DNA of 64,000 nt from G963662655 sp963665015. GTDB lineage: Bacteria; Cloacimonadota; Cloacimonadia; Cloacimonadales; JAIOQZ01. Below are positions 9,484 to 17,642 of this stretch, one piece after another. The translations under genes were made by a program, and so were the position numbers. Numbering within the stretch: position 1 is the stretch's first letter; every line of letters begins with the position of its first letter. The stretch is taken from the NCBI GenBank assembly GCA_963665015.2, contig CAXXSY010000004.1, positions 1,054,001-1,118,000 on the forward strand. Direction: 5' to 3'. The notes below the pieces were generated by a model that did not search any database, was not told where the DNA came from, and saw only the letters and a program-made list of their open reading frames with translations.

Positions 9484-9573
9484 AGCCGGCACGATCGATT
9501 AAGCTTCCCCGCATTCCGTAAGCGCGCTTTGACGGAAAAGCAAGAATTATTGCGTCGCCGCGCGATTTTTTTC

Positions 9574-9602
9574 TTTACATTCTTCCGCTTGTTCTCAATT
9601 AT
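9574..9602 (+). promoter_or_regulatory. Possible promoter of the membrane/NACHT two-gene unit
   Basis: TTTACA at 9574-9579 and AATTAT at 9597-9602 are 17 nt apart. They end 23 nt before the ATG at 9626, which has a GGGAGG ribosome site. The region is AT-rich relative to the preceding gene. A TTGACG at 9529-9534 without a good -10 is an alternative. Confidence 0.3.
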
Positions 9603-9625
9603 TAATCCACGTATCGGGAGGAACG

Positions 9626-10222
9626 ATGAGAACAACCCTTTTCCTGATCCTATGCGCGGTGTGCGTGTTTCTGTCGGCAGCCGGGAAGCCACCCACACCG
9701 TTGCAGAAAGCGCAGCAAGAAATAGCAGACTTGCAGAAAAATATCTCAACTCTTCGTGATTCGATAGCACATTTCCAGAAAACGCAAGATGAGATCAAGA
9801 AATCGATTGATGATTATCATGAAGACCAGAAAGATCGATATGATAAGGCAATGGACATAGTTAACATCGTACTTATTGGTTGTACGGTATTTTTCGGAAT
9901 TTTTGGTGTATTGATAACCTCGATGACTGTTTTCTATAATCGAAACATCCGTTCCGAGATGGATTCTTTACGCAATGAAACAAAAACCGAAATCGGTAAT
10001 TGGAAACAGGATAAAACTCAAGACATTGAAAGAGTGCTTGAATTGGCTCGCGAAACTATTTCTGCTAAAACTGAAATACTGATCATGCAGGCAGAAAATA
10101 AACTTAAGGATAAAACAAGTGCGTGTATCAAAGACATCGAAAATAGTGTATTTGAAAAATTAAAGAGTGAATTGAGAAGATATATTGACGACATTACTAA
10201 ACATGGTGGGACAAATGCCTGA
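9626..10222 (+). CDS. Unknown membrane protein with long coiled coils, paired with the NACHT gene
   Basis: I do not recognise a family. The 198-residue product begins with a cleavable-looking signal peptide (residues 1-20, ending SAAG). A heptad-rich coiled coil follows at about 25-70. One strong membrane helix lies at about 78-101 (IVNIVLIGCTVFFGIFGV). A second, highly charged helical region fills about 105-198. The first coil would therefore be periplasmic and the larger C-terminal coil cytoplasmic. It precedes the NACHT gene with an 8-nt overlap, so the two are probably translated together. Codon use is visibly more AT-rich than in the flanking phosphofructokinase and fumarase genes, as expected for accessory DNA. 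A role as membrane anchor or effector for the NACHT partner is inference from context. Confidence 0.65.
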   Translation: MRTTLFLILCAVCVFLSAAGKPPTPLQKAQQEIADLQKNISTLRDSIAHFQKTQDEIKKSIDDYHEDQKDRYDKAMDIVNIVLIGCTVFFGIFGVLITSMTVFYNRNIRSEMDSLRNETKTEIGNWKQDKTQDIERVLELARETISAKTEILIMQAENKLKDKTSACIKDIENSVFEKLKSELRRYIDDITKHGGTNA

Positions 10223-12497
10223 AACACTTGATGAACAAATCGCTCGTATGGAGCGTGAACTTGCTATCTTGAAGAAACAGAAGAACGAGAAATCATACAC
10301 ATCCTACCGCGAGCGTTACCTTGACTGGATGAGAAACCAGACACGCATTCTCCGCACGCAAGGATTACTCCCAAAGCAACGCGACGGACTAACGCCCATC
10401 GATATCGCCTTGCAGGATATCTATATCCCGCTCGATGTCAGCAGTTTTGAGATACGCGATAAAAACCGCAGTCTTTGTTCAGATGATGTCTCCCAAATGG
10501 AAGACGAACAACTGCCCGATGACGAGCAGAAAAAGCTCATGAAGCGTATGGAATGTTCTTCCGAGAAGGTGGAAAAGCGGGAACCGATGATCAACCTGCT
10601 GAAGCAAAAGCGTTCCGTGCTCATCGGTGGAGCAGGAAGCGGGAAGACCACTTTCGTCAACTACGCTGCCGGGATTCTATGCGACGAAGAGCGGAAGAAG
10701 AAAGAGAAGGTCGAGAACCATCGTATTCCCATGATCATCTCGTTCCGTGATATCGCCCAAAAAGGAACCTCCTTCTTTCAACACCTCGATATCGAACACT
10801 TTTATCAGGAGTTGATCGATCCCAAGCTTATTGAACACTCGAAAAAAGAGGATCAGGATTTCTTTGAAAATAATCTTCGAGAAGGTAACTTCTTCATCTT
10901 CTTCGACGGTATGGATGAGGTTGCGGAAACCACGCTCAGAGAGAATACCACCGACATGATCCGTAAGGTGCTGGAAAAATACCCCGACAACCTTTGCCTG
11001 ATCACATCCCGTCCCGTGGGGTACCTGCAAGGCTCGCTCATGAGCGACTGCAAGCACTTCCGCGTGGTCGATTTCAGCCAGACACAGGTTGAAAAATTCG
11101 TTAGCCAGTGGTACCTTAAAACCCTGACCAAAACGGAGGGTAATACAGAATTCGCCCGGGAATTGGCAGACAAGGAATCGAAAAAGGTATTGGAAGCGAT
11201 GAAAAAGGTTGATTCTCTCCGCAGATTCGCGACCAATCCGTTGCTACTCACCCTCATCGTGATTGTACATCGTTATCGAGGTACCTTGCCTGAACGTCGT
11301 GTTGACTTGTACGATGAATGCCTTGATGTTCTCTTGAACTATTGGCCTCAGCAGCGTGGTATCAAGTCTCCGTTCGAGCTGCGGCACAAGCTGTTTGTAC
11401 TCGAAGAAGTTGCCTGGCAATTACATAAACAAGAAAAGCGTGATGCGACAAGAGATGAACTCCTGAAAATGATCGAGAAACCACTAAAAAACATGCTGCC
11501 ATCCGCATCCCCGGAAGATTTTCTGAAGGAATTATCCGGCAATTGCCTGATCTTCGAAGAGCGTGGCATCAATGTCTATGGCTTCTTCCATCTCAGTTTT
11601 CAGGAATATCTGACCGCATGCTATATCGCCGACGAACTCAAATGGCGCGAACTGGCTGACTTCCTCGATGCGAAGAAGCACGGTAAGAAACGCAACTGGT
11701 GGGTAGAAACCGCTCTTCTCTATTGCGGTAAGGAGAAGAAAGTCGATGCCTATCTGAAAAAGATATCAACACTTGCAGAAGCTAAACACGACGACTGTTA
11801 CCGCAACAATTTCTTCCTGCTGTGCCAATGCCTCGCGAATGCTACGAGTCCACCCGAGACGCTTACCAACGAAACAATTGAACTTTTTACGGGAATGCTA
11901 TACAAGGGAAATGACATGTTCGTTCGAGAAAGAGCCCGTCAGACGCTCCCCGAACTCAATATCGGAACCTTCTCGGACAAGATCATGGATTCAATTATAT
12001 CCAGAGATGACACATTCATGTATTCAGCTCGTAATTTGGGAATTCTTGGTAATGGTCGGGCGGTGGAGCCGCTGATCGCCGCCCTGAAGAATGAGGCGAA
12101 CCGGGGGGCGTACGGGTACATCGCCTATGCATTGGGTGAAATCGGGAGCGAGCGGGCGGTGGAGCCGCTGATCGCCGCCCTGAAGGATGAGAAGAACCGG
12201 GCGATGTACGAGGACATCGCCGAGGCACTAGCTAAGATAAACAACGAAAATACTATTGATTTATTACAAGTGAAATTGAAGAGTATAAAAGAATCCAGAA
12301 CAAAACTCGTCTTTGCATACTTAATGGCAAAGTCTGGCTCTGTTGATGAGTTGCGATCAATGATAAACCGGCATGAAAGGATAGATATAGATTGGGAATT
12401 AAAAAATTTGCTTAATATTCCCACATTGGGATCAATAACAGTCCATGATGCCGCCCTTTTCTGTCTCTGCAACCTCGAATGGGGTTCCGACAACTAA
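10215..12497 (+). CDS. NACHT-domain STAND NTPase with C-terminal HEAT repeats
   Basis: The 760-residue protein starts with a short coiled coil (ETLDEQIARMERELAILKK). A helical region ends in IALQDIYIPLDV, as in many bacterial NACHT proteins. The NTPase follows: Walker A LIGGAGSGKTTFVN, Walker B FFIFFDGMDEV with the small residue after the first Asp typical of NACHT, a sensor-like LITSRP, and the downstream segment FATNPLLLTLIVIVHRYRG. The C-terminal third contains PBS-lyase-type HEAT repeats (GRAVEPLIAALK, ERAVEPLIAALK). Bacterial NACHT proteins are NLR-like sensors, several with proven antiphage activity; the HEAT part is the likely sensor. There is no fused effector, so the upstream membrane protein is a candidate. 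The ATG at 10215 is chosen because GGTGGG lies just before it; a TTG at 10185 and an ATG at 10203 are alternatives. Confidence 0.88.
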   Translation: MPETLDEQIARMERELAILKKQKNEKSYTSYRERYLDWMRNQTRILRTQGLLPKQRDGLTPIDIALQDIYIPLDVSSFEIRDKNRSLCSDDVSQMEDEQLPDDEQKKLMKRMECSSEKVEKREPMINLLKQKRSVLIGGAGSGKTTFVNYAAGILCDEERKKKEKVENHRIPMIISFRDIAQKGTSFFQHLDIEHFYQELIDPKLIEHSKKEDQDFFENNLREGNFFIFFDGMDEVAETTLRENTTDMIRKVLEKYPDNLCLITSRPVGYLQGSLMSDCKHFRVVDFSQTQVEKFVSQWYLKTLTKTEGNTEFARELADKESKKVLEAMKKVDSLRRFATNPLLLTLIVIVHRYRGTLPERRVDLYDECLDVLLNYWPQQRGIKSPFELRHKLFVLEEVAWQLHKQEKRDATRDELLKMIEKPLKNMLPSASPEDFLKELSGNCLIFEERGINVYGFFHLSFQEYLTACYIADELKWRELADFLDAKKHGKKRNWWVETALLYCGKEKKVDAYLKKISTLAEAKHDDCYRNNFFLLCQCLANATSPPETLTNETIELFTGMLYKGNDMFVRERARQTLPELNIGTFSDKIMDSIISRDDTFMYSARNLGILGNGRAVEPLIAALKNEANRGAYGYIAYALGEIGSERAVEPLIAALKDEKNRAMYEDIAEALAKINNENTIDLLQVKLKSIKESRTKLVFAYLMAKSGSVDELRSMINRHERIDIDWELKNLLNIPTLGSITVHDAALFCLCNLEWGSDN
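12057..12190 (+). repeat. Near-identical 96-nt direct repeat encoding HEAT units
   Basis: The 33 bases starting at 12057 and at 12153 are identical (both begin CGGGCGGTGGAGCCGCTG). The 96-nt period equals 32 codons, one HEAT repeat. The block is much more GC-rich than the sequence on either side. This points to recent duplication or exchange of repeat units within the NACHT gene. Confidence 0.8.
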
Positions 12498-12548
12498 CCC
12501 CGACCCTCCTCCACAGAGAGCCGGGGTAATCGATAACAATCTTCCTCG

Positions 12549-13106
12549 TCAATCCCTCTTGAACTTCTCCACGCCGAGTTTGTAGATATCGTTGCCGGAG
12601 GTGTCGTTGGCGACGATGCAGGGGAAGTCCTCCACTTTGAGTTCGCGGATGGCTTCGGGGCCGAGGTCTTCGTAGGCTATGATTTTTGCTTCTTTGATCG
12701 ACTTTGCCACCACAACCGCCGCGCCACCGATGGCAGCCAGATAGACGGCGTGGTTCTTCTTCATCGATTCGACGACGCCATCGCCGCGCGGGCCTTTACC
12801 GATCATGGCTTTCATGCCTGCGTCGAGCAGGGCGGGTGCGTAGGGGTCCATGCGGTAACTGGTGGTCGGTCCGGCGGAACCGATGGGCTTTCCGGGCGGC
12901 GCGGGAGCAGGTCCCACGTAGTAGATGACCGAGCCCTCGGCGTCGAAGGGAAGCGGTTTATTCTCGTCGAGTAGCGCCACGAGCCGTTTGTGCGCGGCGT
13001 CCCGACCGGTGTAGATGATGCCTGACAGGAAGACCTTGTCGCCCACTTCGAGCTTGTCGAGGTCTTCGGATTTCAGAGGCGTTTGCAGATAGACGGTCTT
13101 TGCCAT
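12549..13106 (-). CDS. Class I fumarate hydratase, beta (C-terminal) subunit
   Basis: The 185-residue product matches the beta chain of two-subunit class I (iron-sulfur) hydro-lyases. Characteristic blocks are LKVEDFPCIVANDTSGND near the C-terminus, the substrate loop GPTTSYRMDPYAP, and GKGPRGDG. Together with the alpha subunit encoded upstream it would hydrate fumarate to malate in the TCA cycle. The close relative L(+)-tartrate dehydratase cannot be excluded, but the location in an operon with succinyl-CoA ligase favours fumarase. It is the last gene of the minus-strand operon. It is separated from the alpha gene by an unrelated methyltransferase, whereas the two subunits normally lie side by side. 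AAGGGAGA precedes the ATG at 13106. Confidence 0.88.
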   Translation of the reverse strand: MAKTVYLQTPLKSEDLDKLEVGDKVFLSGIIYTGRDAAHKRLVALLDENKPLPFDAEGSVIYYVGPAPAPPGKPIGSAGPTTSYRMDPYAPALLDAGMKAMIGKGPRGDGVVESMKKNHAVYLAAIGGAAVVVAKSIKEAKIIAYEDLGPEAIRELKVEDFPCIVANDTSGNDIYKLGVEKFKRD

Positions 13107-13116
13107 GGTGTCTCCC

Positions 13117-13833
13117 TTAAGGCTTGGTTGCTCTGACCCACAGGATGCGCGGTCCGTCGGGGATGGTCTCGGGCGGGTTCTTCATGTGAATGTAGGTGTC
13201 GCCGTCGGGTCCCTTGGGTGCGAGGATCATGCGCTCGATGCGGAGTTTGTCGAGAAGATGCCTGTTGAGCTTCTTCATGGTGAGCGTGGTGGGCTCGGCG
13301 GCGCTCATCTCCTCTTCCAGCCCGAAGGAGCCTATGAGCAGCGCGTCCGGCTTCATCACGCGCAGGATTTCCCGGCATGAGTTTTTCAGGTCGGAGCAGT
13401 GGTCCAGTGCGTTGATCACGAACATGACATCTACGTAGCTGTCCGGCAGCGGTATTTGCCGCTCGGTGTTGCGGACATAGACCATGTCATGCTGCGAGAT
13501 TCCCAGTTTCGCGTACTGGTCGATTAGCACGTCGATTCCGATGCGCTGACGGGCTTCCCTTGCCCAGCAGAGGCTTCCGCGCGGTCCGCAGCCGAAGTCG
13601 GCGACGATCTTGTCGCGCAGGAATTCCGCATCGTTCTCGCCGGCGATCGCCAGCATCAATGGCTGATAGTGGTCGTTTGCGAAGGTGCCGCCTTCCTTTG
13701 CCCACTGCTCTTTCCAGTAGGTGAACTCCGCCCAGCGCTTGATCCGCGTCTTGAAGAACGGGCGCAGGATGGGCAACGCGATCAGCTTGAGCCGTCGGAA
13801 GAGGGGGGTCTTGCGGAAGGCGCTGAAGCTCAT
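13117..13833 (-). CDS. SAM-dependent methyltransferase inside the fumarase operon
   Basis: The 238-residue product has a class I SAM-binding motif, VADFGCGPRGSLCWA. A short acidic strand end (GIDVLIDQYAK) follows, then the motif IV-like MFVINALDHCSD and an ILRVMKPDALLIGSF segment, as in Methyltransf_11/UbiE-like enzymes. The basic N-terminus (FRKTPLFRRLKLIALPILRP) may touch membrane or nucleic acid. The start ATG at 13833 overlaps the fumarase alpha stop by ATGA, which implies translational coupling. A further in-frame ATG at 13905 lies inside the upstream gene and is rejected. The substrate is unknown. Its position between the alpha and beta fumarase genes is odd and may reflect later insertion. 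Confidence 0.8.
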   Translation of the reverse strand: MSFSAFRKTPLFRRLKLIALPILRPFFKTRIKRWAEFTYWKEQWAKEGGTFANDHYQPLMLAIAGENDAEFLRDKIVADFGCGPRGSLCWAREARQRIGIDVLIDQYAKLGISQHDMVYVRNTERQIPLPDSYVDVMFVINALDHCSDLKNSCREILRVMKPDALLIGSFGLEEEMSAAEPTTLTMKKLNRHLLDKLRIERMILAPKGPDGDTYIHMKNPPETIPDGPRILWVRATKP

Positions 13834-14675
13834 AGCACCGCGCTCTTGTGCCGTGCCGCGTGGCACTGAACGTTGACCGCCACCGGCATGGAGGCGATGT
13901 GGCACGGTTTATGGAGGATGCTGACGCCCAGCGCGGTGGTCCTGCCACCGAAGCCCTGCGGTCCGATCCCCAGCTTGTTGACCTTCTCGAGGATTTCTTT
14001 CTCGACCTTCGCCCACTTCGGATCGGGGTTGTCCTGATCCAGCGGACGCAGCAGCGATTTCTTGGCGAGCAGCGCGCTCTGTTCGAAATTACCGCCCAGT
14101 CCGACGCCTACAACCACCGGCGGACAGGGATTGCCGCCCGACCGTCTGATGCGGTCCACCACGAATTCGACCACGCCTTCGATGCCGTCGGCCGCCTTCA
14201 TCATTTTGACTTCGCTCATGTTCTCGCTACCGCCGCCTTTGGGCGCGATGGTTATTTTGAGCTTGTCGCCCGGGACGATGTCGGTGTAGATCAATGTCGG
14301 CGTGTTGTCGCCGGTGTTCTTCCGATCGATGATGGGGTCGTTGACCAGCGATTTGCGCAGATAGCCGTCCTTGTAGCCCTGCCGGACTCCCTCGTTGATG
14401 GCCTCGACGAAATCGCCGCCCTCGATATGAACCTCCTGTCCCAGTTCGATGAAAACAACCGCCACGCCGGTATCCTGGCAGGATGGCATCTTTTCTTCCG
14501 CCGACAGCTTGTAGTTCTCGAGCAGGATGTCCAGCACCTCGCGCGCGGTGTCCGATTCCTCGGTTTCCCGCATCTCGCGGATACGTTTCAGGACATCCTC
14601 GCCGATGTAGTAGTTGGCGTCGATGCACAGTTGCCGGACCACCGGAATGATCTCATTCACGTGAATGTTCCGCAT
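13830..14675 (-). CDS. Class I fumarate hydratase, alpha (N-terminal) subunit
   Basis: The 281-residue protein is the iron-sulfur alpha chain of a class I fumarase. It contains MPSCQDTGVAVVF with a conserved cluster cysteine, GGSENMSEVKM, and the cysteine-containing NPCPPVVVGVGLGGN block. The 4Fe-4S cluster activates fumarate directly. The gene follows sucD in the same direction with a 22-bp gap, so succinate/fumarate-to-malate steps of the TCA cycle are transcribed together. Its stop overlaps the methyltransferase start. The start at 14675 follows AAGGAGACG. Tartrate dehydratase is the alternative for this fold, but context supports fumarase. Confidence 0.9.
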   Translation of the reverse strand: MRNIHVNEIIPVVRQLCIDANYYIGEDVLKRIREMRETEESDTAREVLDILLENYKLSAEEKMPSCQDTGVAVVFIELGQEVHIEGGDFVEAINEGVRQGYKDGYLRKSLVNDPIIDRKNTGDNTPTLIYTDIVPGDKLKITIAPKGGGSENMSEVKMMKAADGIEGVVEFVVDRIRRSGGNPCPPVVVGVGLGGNFEQSALLAKKSLLRPLDQDNPDPKWAKVEKEILEKVNKLGIGPQGFGGRTTALGVSILHKPCHIASMPVAVNVQCHAARHKSAVL

Positions 14676-14697
14676 AAGCGTCTCCTTGTAGGGTTGG

Positions 14698-15573
14698 TTA
14701 CGTGTTGGTAAGTCTATCTCGTGCAGTCGCTCCTATCTCTGCGGGCGAATCGACCACGGATACTCCCGCGGCTCGAAGCGCGTCCATTTTCTCTTTTGCT
14801 GTGCCCTTGCTTCCGGCGATGATTGCCCCGGCGTGACCCATGCGTTTGCCCTTGGGCGCGGTCTGACCGGCGATGAACGAGATTACCGGCTTGGTCACGT
14901 GCTCCTTGATATAGCTTGCGGCCTGGATTTCGAGGTCGCCGCCGATCTCGCCGATCATGACGATGGCGTCCGTTTCGGGATCATTCTCGAAGAGCTCGAG
15001 CAGGTCGATGAATCCGGTTCCGATGATGGGATCGCCGCCGATACCCACCGCAGTGGAAACGCCCAGACCGGCTTGAACCACCTGGTTGGCGGCCTCGTAG
15101 GTGAGGGTACCGGACTTGCTGATCACGCCCACGCGACCTTTCTTGAAGACGAATCCGGGCATGATGCCGATTTTGGCTTCGTTCGGCGTGATGACGCCCG
15201 GGCAATTGGGTCCCACGAGCCGCACGCCGCGCGCGTTGCACAGCTTCTTGGCGATCATCATGTCCTTGACGGGGATGCCCTCGGTGACGCATACGATGAC
15301 TTCGATTCCCGCCTCGGCGGCTTCCATGACCGCGTCCGCCGCGAATTTGGGCGGTACGAAGATGAGCGAGACGTTAGCGCCGGTCGCTTCCACGGCGTCC
15401 TTGCAGGTGTTGAAGACCGGTTTGCCGAGGTGTTCCTGACCGCCCTTGCCCGGTGTTACGCCACCGACGACGTTGGTGCCGTAGTCGATGCACTGCCCGG
15501 CGTGGAAGGTGCCTTCCTTGCCTGTGAATCCCTGTACGATGACCTTCGAATCTTTGTTTACCAGTATCGACAT
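14698..15573 (-). CDS. sucD: Succinyl-CoA ligase, alpha subunit
   Basis: The 291-residue product has the CoA-binding N-terminal region of succinyl-CoA synthetase alpha (VQGFTGKEGTFHAGQ, GGVTPGKGGQ). GPNCPGVITP and a SKSGTLTYEAANQV segment follow. The active-site histidine that is transiently phosphorylated is H247 in MGHAGAII. Length is standard. The enzyme converts succinyl-CoA, phosphate and ADP or GDP to succinate, CoA and NTP in the TCA cycle. The gene starts one base after the sucC stop, with its AAAGGAG ribosome site inside the end of sucC, so the subunits are made in balance. Confidence 0.96.
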   Translation of the reverse strand: MSILVNKDSKVIVQGFTGKEGTFHAGQCIDYGTNVVGGVTPGKGGQEHLGKPVFNTCKDAVEATGANVSLIFVPPKFAADAVMEAAEAGIEVIVCVTEGIPVKDMMIAKKLCNARGVRLVGPNCPGVITPNEAKIGIMPGFVFKKGRVGVISKSGTLTYEAANQVVQAGLGVSTAVGIGGDPIIGTGFIDLLELFENDPETDAIVMIGEIGGDLEIQAASYIKEHVTKPVISFIAGQTAPKGKRMGHAGAIIAGSKGTAKEKMDALRAAGVSVVDSPAEIGATARDRLTNT

Positions 15574-15574
15574 G

Positions 15575-16744
15575 TTACGCTCCTTTCGCTGCTTGCACGA
15601 CTTTCCGCGCGCCGTCCGCCAGGTCGCTCGCGGTGATGATATTCTCGATACTCGACTTCTCGAGAATCCCCATGGCTTCCTTCGCGTTGGTTCCGTCCAG
15701 CCGAACGACGACCGGCACAGATACGTTGGTGACTTCGGTCGCTTCGAGGATGCCGTTGGCGATGCGGTCGCAGCGTACGATGCCGCCGAAAATGTTCACG
15801 AAGATGGCCTTCACGTTTGGATCGCGCAGGATGATCTCGAATCCTTTGGCGACCGTCTCCGCGCTAGCTCCGCCGCCCACGTCCAGGAAGTTCGCCGGTT
15901 CGCCGCCGGAGAGTTTTATAATATCCATGGTGGACATCGCCAATCCCGCGCCGTTGACCATGCAGCCGACGTTGCCGTCCAGCTTGACGTAGCTCAGCCC
16001 GTAGTTGCCGGCCTCGGTCTCGGTGGGTTCTTCTTCGTCCAGATCGCGCATGTCCATGATGTCCGGATGGCGGAAGAGCGCGTTGTCGTCGAAATTCATC
16101 TTGGCATCGAGCGCGATGAAGCGGTCGTCGCCGGTCAGCACCAGCGGGTTGATCTCGATGAGGCTGGCGTCGTTATCGACATAGACCCTGTACAGCGCCT
16201 GCGCGAATTTGGAAAAATCTTTCGACTGCGCCGGCGTGAGGTTAAGCCCGAAGGCCAGTTCGCGTGCGTGGAACGACTGGAAGCCGGTCAGCGGATCGAC
16301 CCCAACCTTGATGATTTTCTCGGGTGTCTCGGACGCGACCTTCTCGATCTCCATGCCGCCCTCGGTCGATGCGATGAAAACCGGCATCTCGCGTGCGCGA
16401 TCCAGCACCACGCCGAGGTAGTATTCCCGGAAAATATCCGCAGCCGCCTCGATGTAGAGCTTTTTGACCAGCTTGCCTTGCGGTCCGGTCTGATGCGTGA
16501 TCAGCGTCATGCCCAGGATCGCCTCCGCATGCTGCCGCACCTCATCCAGCGTCTTCGCAAGCTTCACGCCGCCGCCCTTGCCGCGACCACCCGCGTGAAT
16601 CTGCGCCTTGACCACCCATTTCTCACCGCCGATCTCCTGCGCCGCCTGAACGGCTTCATCGACCGTGAACGCCACCTTCCCCTTGCTCAGAGGAACGCCG
16701 TACTTTGCGAAAACTTGTTTCGCCTGATACTCGTGAATGTTCAT
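15575..16744 (-). CDS. sucC: Succinyl-CoA ligase, beta subunit
   Basis: The 389-residue product is the ATP-grasp beta chain of succinyl-CoA ligase. It begins MNIHEYQAKQVFAKYGVPL, continues with the nucleotide-site segment HAGGRGKGGGVKLA, and ends with the phosphohistidine-site region NIFGGIVRCDRIANG. The start at 16744 is fixed by that conserved N-terminus and by AGGAAAGGA upstream; longer in-frame starts reach into non-conserved sequence. It heads the operon sucC-sucD-fumarase alpha-methyltransferase-fumarase beta. I could not pick out a convincing promoter in the repeat-filled gap upstream. Confidence 0.96.
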   Translation of the reverse strand: MNIHEYQAKQVFAKYGVPLSKGKVAFTVDEAVQAAQEIGGEKWVVKAQIHAGGRGKGGGVKLAKTLDEVRQHAEAILGMTLITHQTGPQGKLVKKLYIEAAADIFREYYLGVVLDRAREMPVFIASTEGGMEIEKVASETPEKIIKVGVDPLTGFQSFHARELAFGLNLTPAQSKDFSKFAQALYRVYVDNDASLIEINPLVLTGDDRFIALDAKMNFDDNALFRHPDIMDMRDLDEEEPTETEAGNYGLSYVKLDGNVGCMVNGAGLAMSTMDIIKLSGGEPANFLDVGGGASAETVAKGFEIILRDPNVKAIFVNIFGGIVRCDRIANGILEATEVTNVSVPVVVRLDGTNAKEAMGILEKSSIENIITASDLADGARKVVQAAKGA

Positions 16745-16949
16745 AAAAAATCCTTTCCTGATTGAATTTCTATCTGATTTTGCGTATGCTTGTCTTTCTT
16801 GCGTATTGAATTGCATTGATACGATTGAATCTTCCTCACAAACATGCGACCTTCCCAATGTTGATAAGAATTGCCGCAACGGATAACAGGAAAGCCTCCC
16901 GTGTCAAGGAATTTCGGGAGATTGTCGGTATCAAGGTTCACGGGATGGA

Positions 16950-17140
16950 GAAAGAGCCCTCACCCCAGCCCTCTCTCCCGATATATCGGGACGAGGGAGC
17001 AGAGAGGTGGTCGTTCTCTGCCTGGGTAAGCAGATGTCCCGTCCGCGTCTCTCTACGGAACGCGGACGTCTTCGTCCGCATCTCTACTCTTCTCTTTTCT
17101 CCTCTCACTGTAGCGCTCGACCTTCGGGCGAGCTCGTCTT
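16950..17140. repeat. Mosaic of dispersed hairpin repeats in the 550-bp gap upstream of sucC
   Basis: The gap 16745-17294 holds no gene. It contains a CCCTCACCCC-type element with a CCCGATATATCGGG hairpin near 16978 and an AGAGAGGTGGTCG module at 17001. Two copies of the GCRGACG stem follow: 17030-17046 (imperfect) and 17062-17079 (perfect 7-bp arms, loop TCTT). A reversed GGTCGAGCGCTACAG element lies at 17108-17132. The same pieces recur in other gaps of this window in different orders. Confidence 0.75.
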
Positions 17141-17294
17141 GACCGATAATCCTGTTGTAAAGCAATACTTGACAACTGAAACATCGACCGTGGTCCAACC
17201 TGTAAGGATTTCTTACAAGTTCGATGCAGAATCTTCTTGACCGGCTGGATTCACTACGCTTGCATTGTAGCAAAACACGATTACGGGATGAATT

Positions 17295-17642
17295 ATGGGA
17301 ATCGATGATGCATTGATAACGGAAATCCTCGACAGGATACTGAATGTCGCGAAGCCGCACAAAGTGATCCTTTTCGGTTCTGCTGCGACAGGTACCATGA
17401 CGCGCGACAGCGATATCGATTTGCTGATTGTGGAGCAGGATGAAGTCAATCGCCGCGAAGAGAGCCTCAGGATCGAGGAATCGCTTTCGGGACTCGGCTA
17501 CCCGTTCGATATCGTCGTAATACAGAAGGACTGGTTCGAAGCAAGTAAGGATGTCATCGGCGGAATGGCATACCCTGCGAACAAGTACGGTAGGGTGATT
17601 TTTAGGAATCTGTCTGAATCAGGATTTTCAGGATTAGCATGA
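17295..17642 (+). CDS. Orphan MNT-type nucleotidyltransferase, C-terminus derived from a repeat
   Basis: The 115-residue product is a minimal nucleotidyltransferase. Its active site is G28-S29 in ILFGSAATG with D38, D40 and D42 in RDSDIDLLI. Such proteins usually pair with a HEPN toxin gene and act as the antitoxin by AMPylating it. No HEPN gene follows here. The last 11 codons (NLSESGFSGLA) and the stop codon are read from a dispersed intergenic repeat, the CTGAATCAGGATTTTCAGG family. The original 3' end of the gene, and perhaps a lost HEPN partner, seems to have been replaced. Transfer to nucleotides or to a protein remains possible; the target is unknown. Confidence 0.75.
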   Translation: MGIDDALITEILDRILNVAKPHKVILFGSAATGTMTRDSDIDLLIVEQDEVNRREESLRIEESLSGLGYPFDIVVIQKDWFEASKDVIGGMAYPANKYGRVIFRNLSESGFSGLA

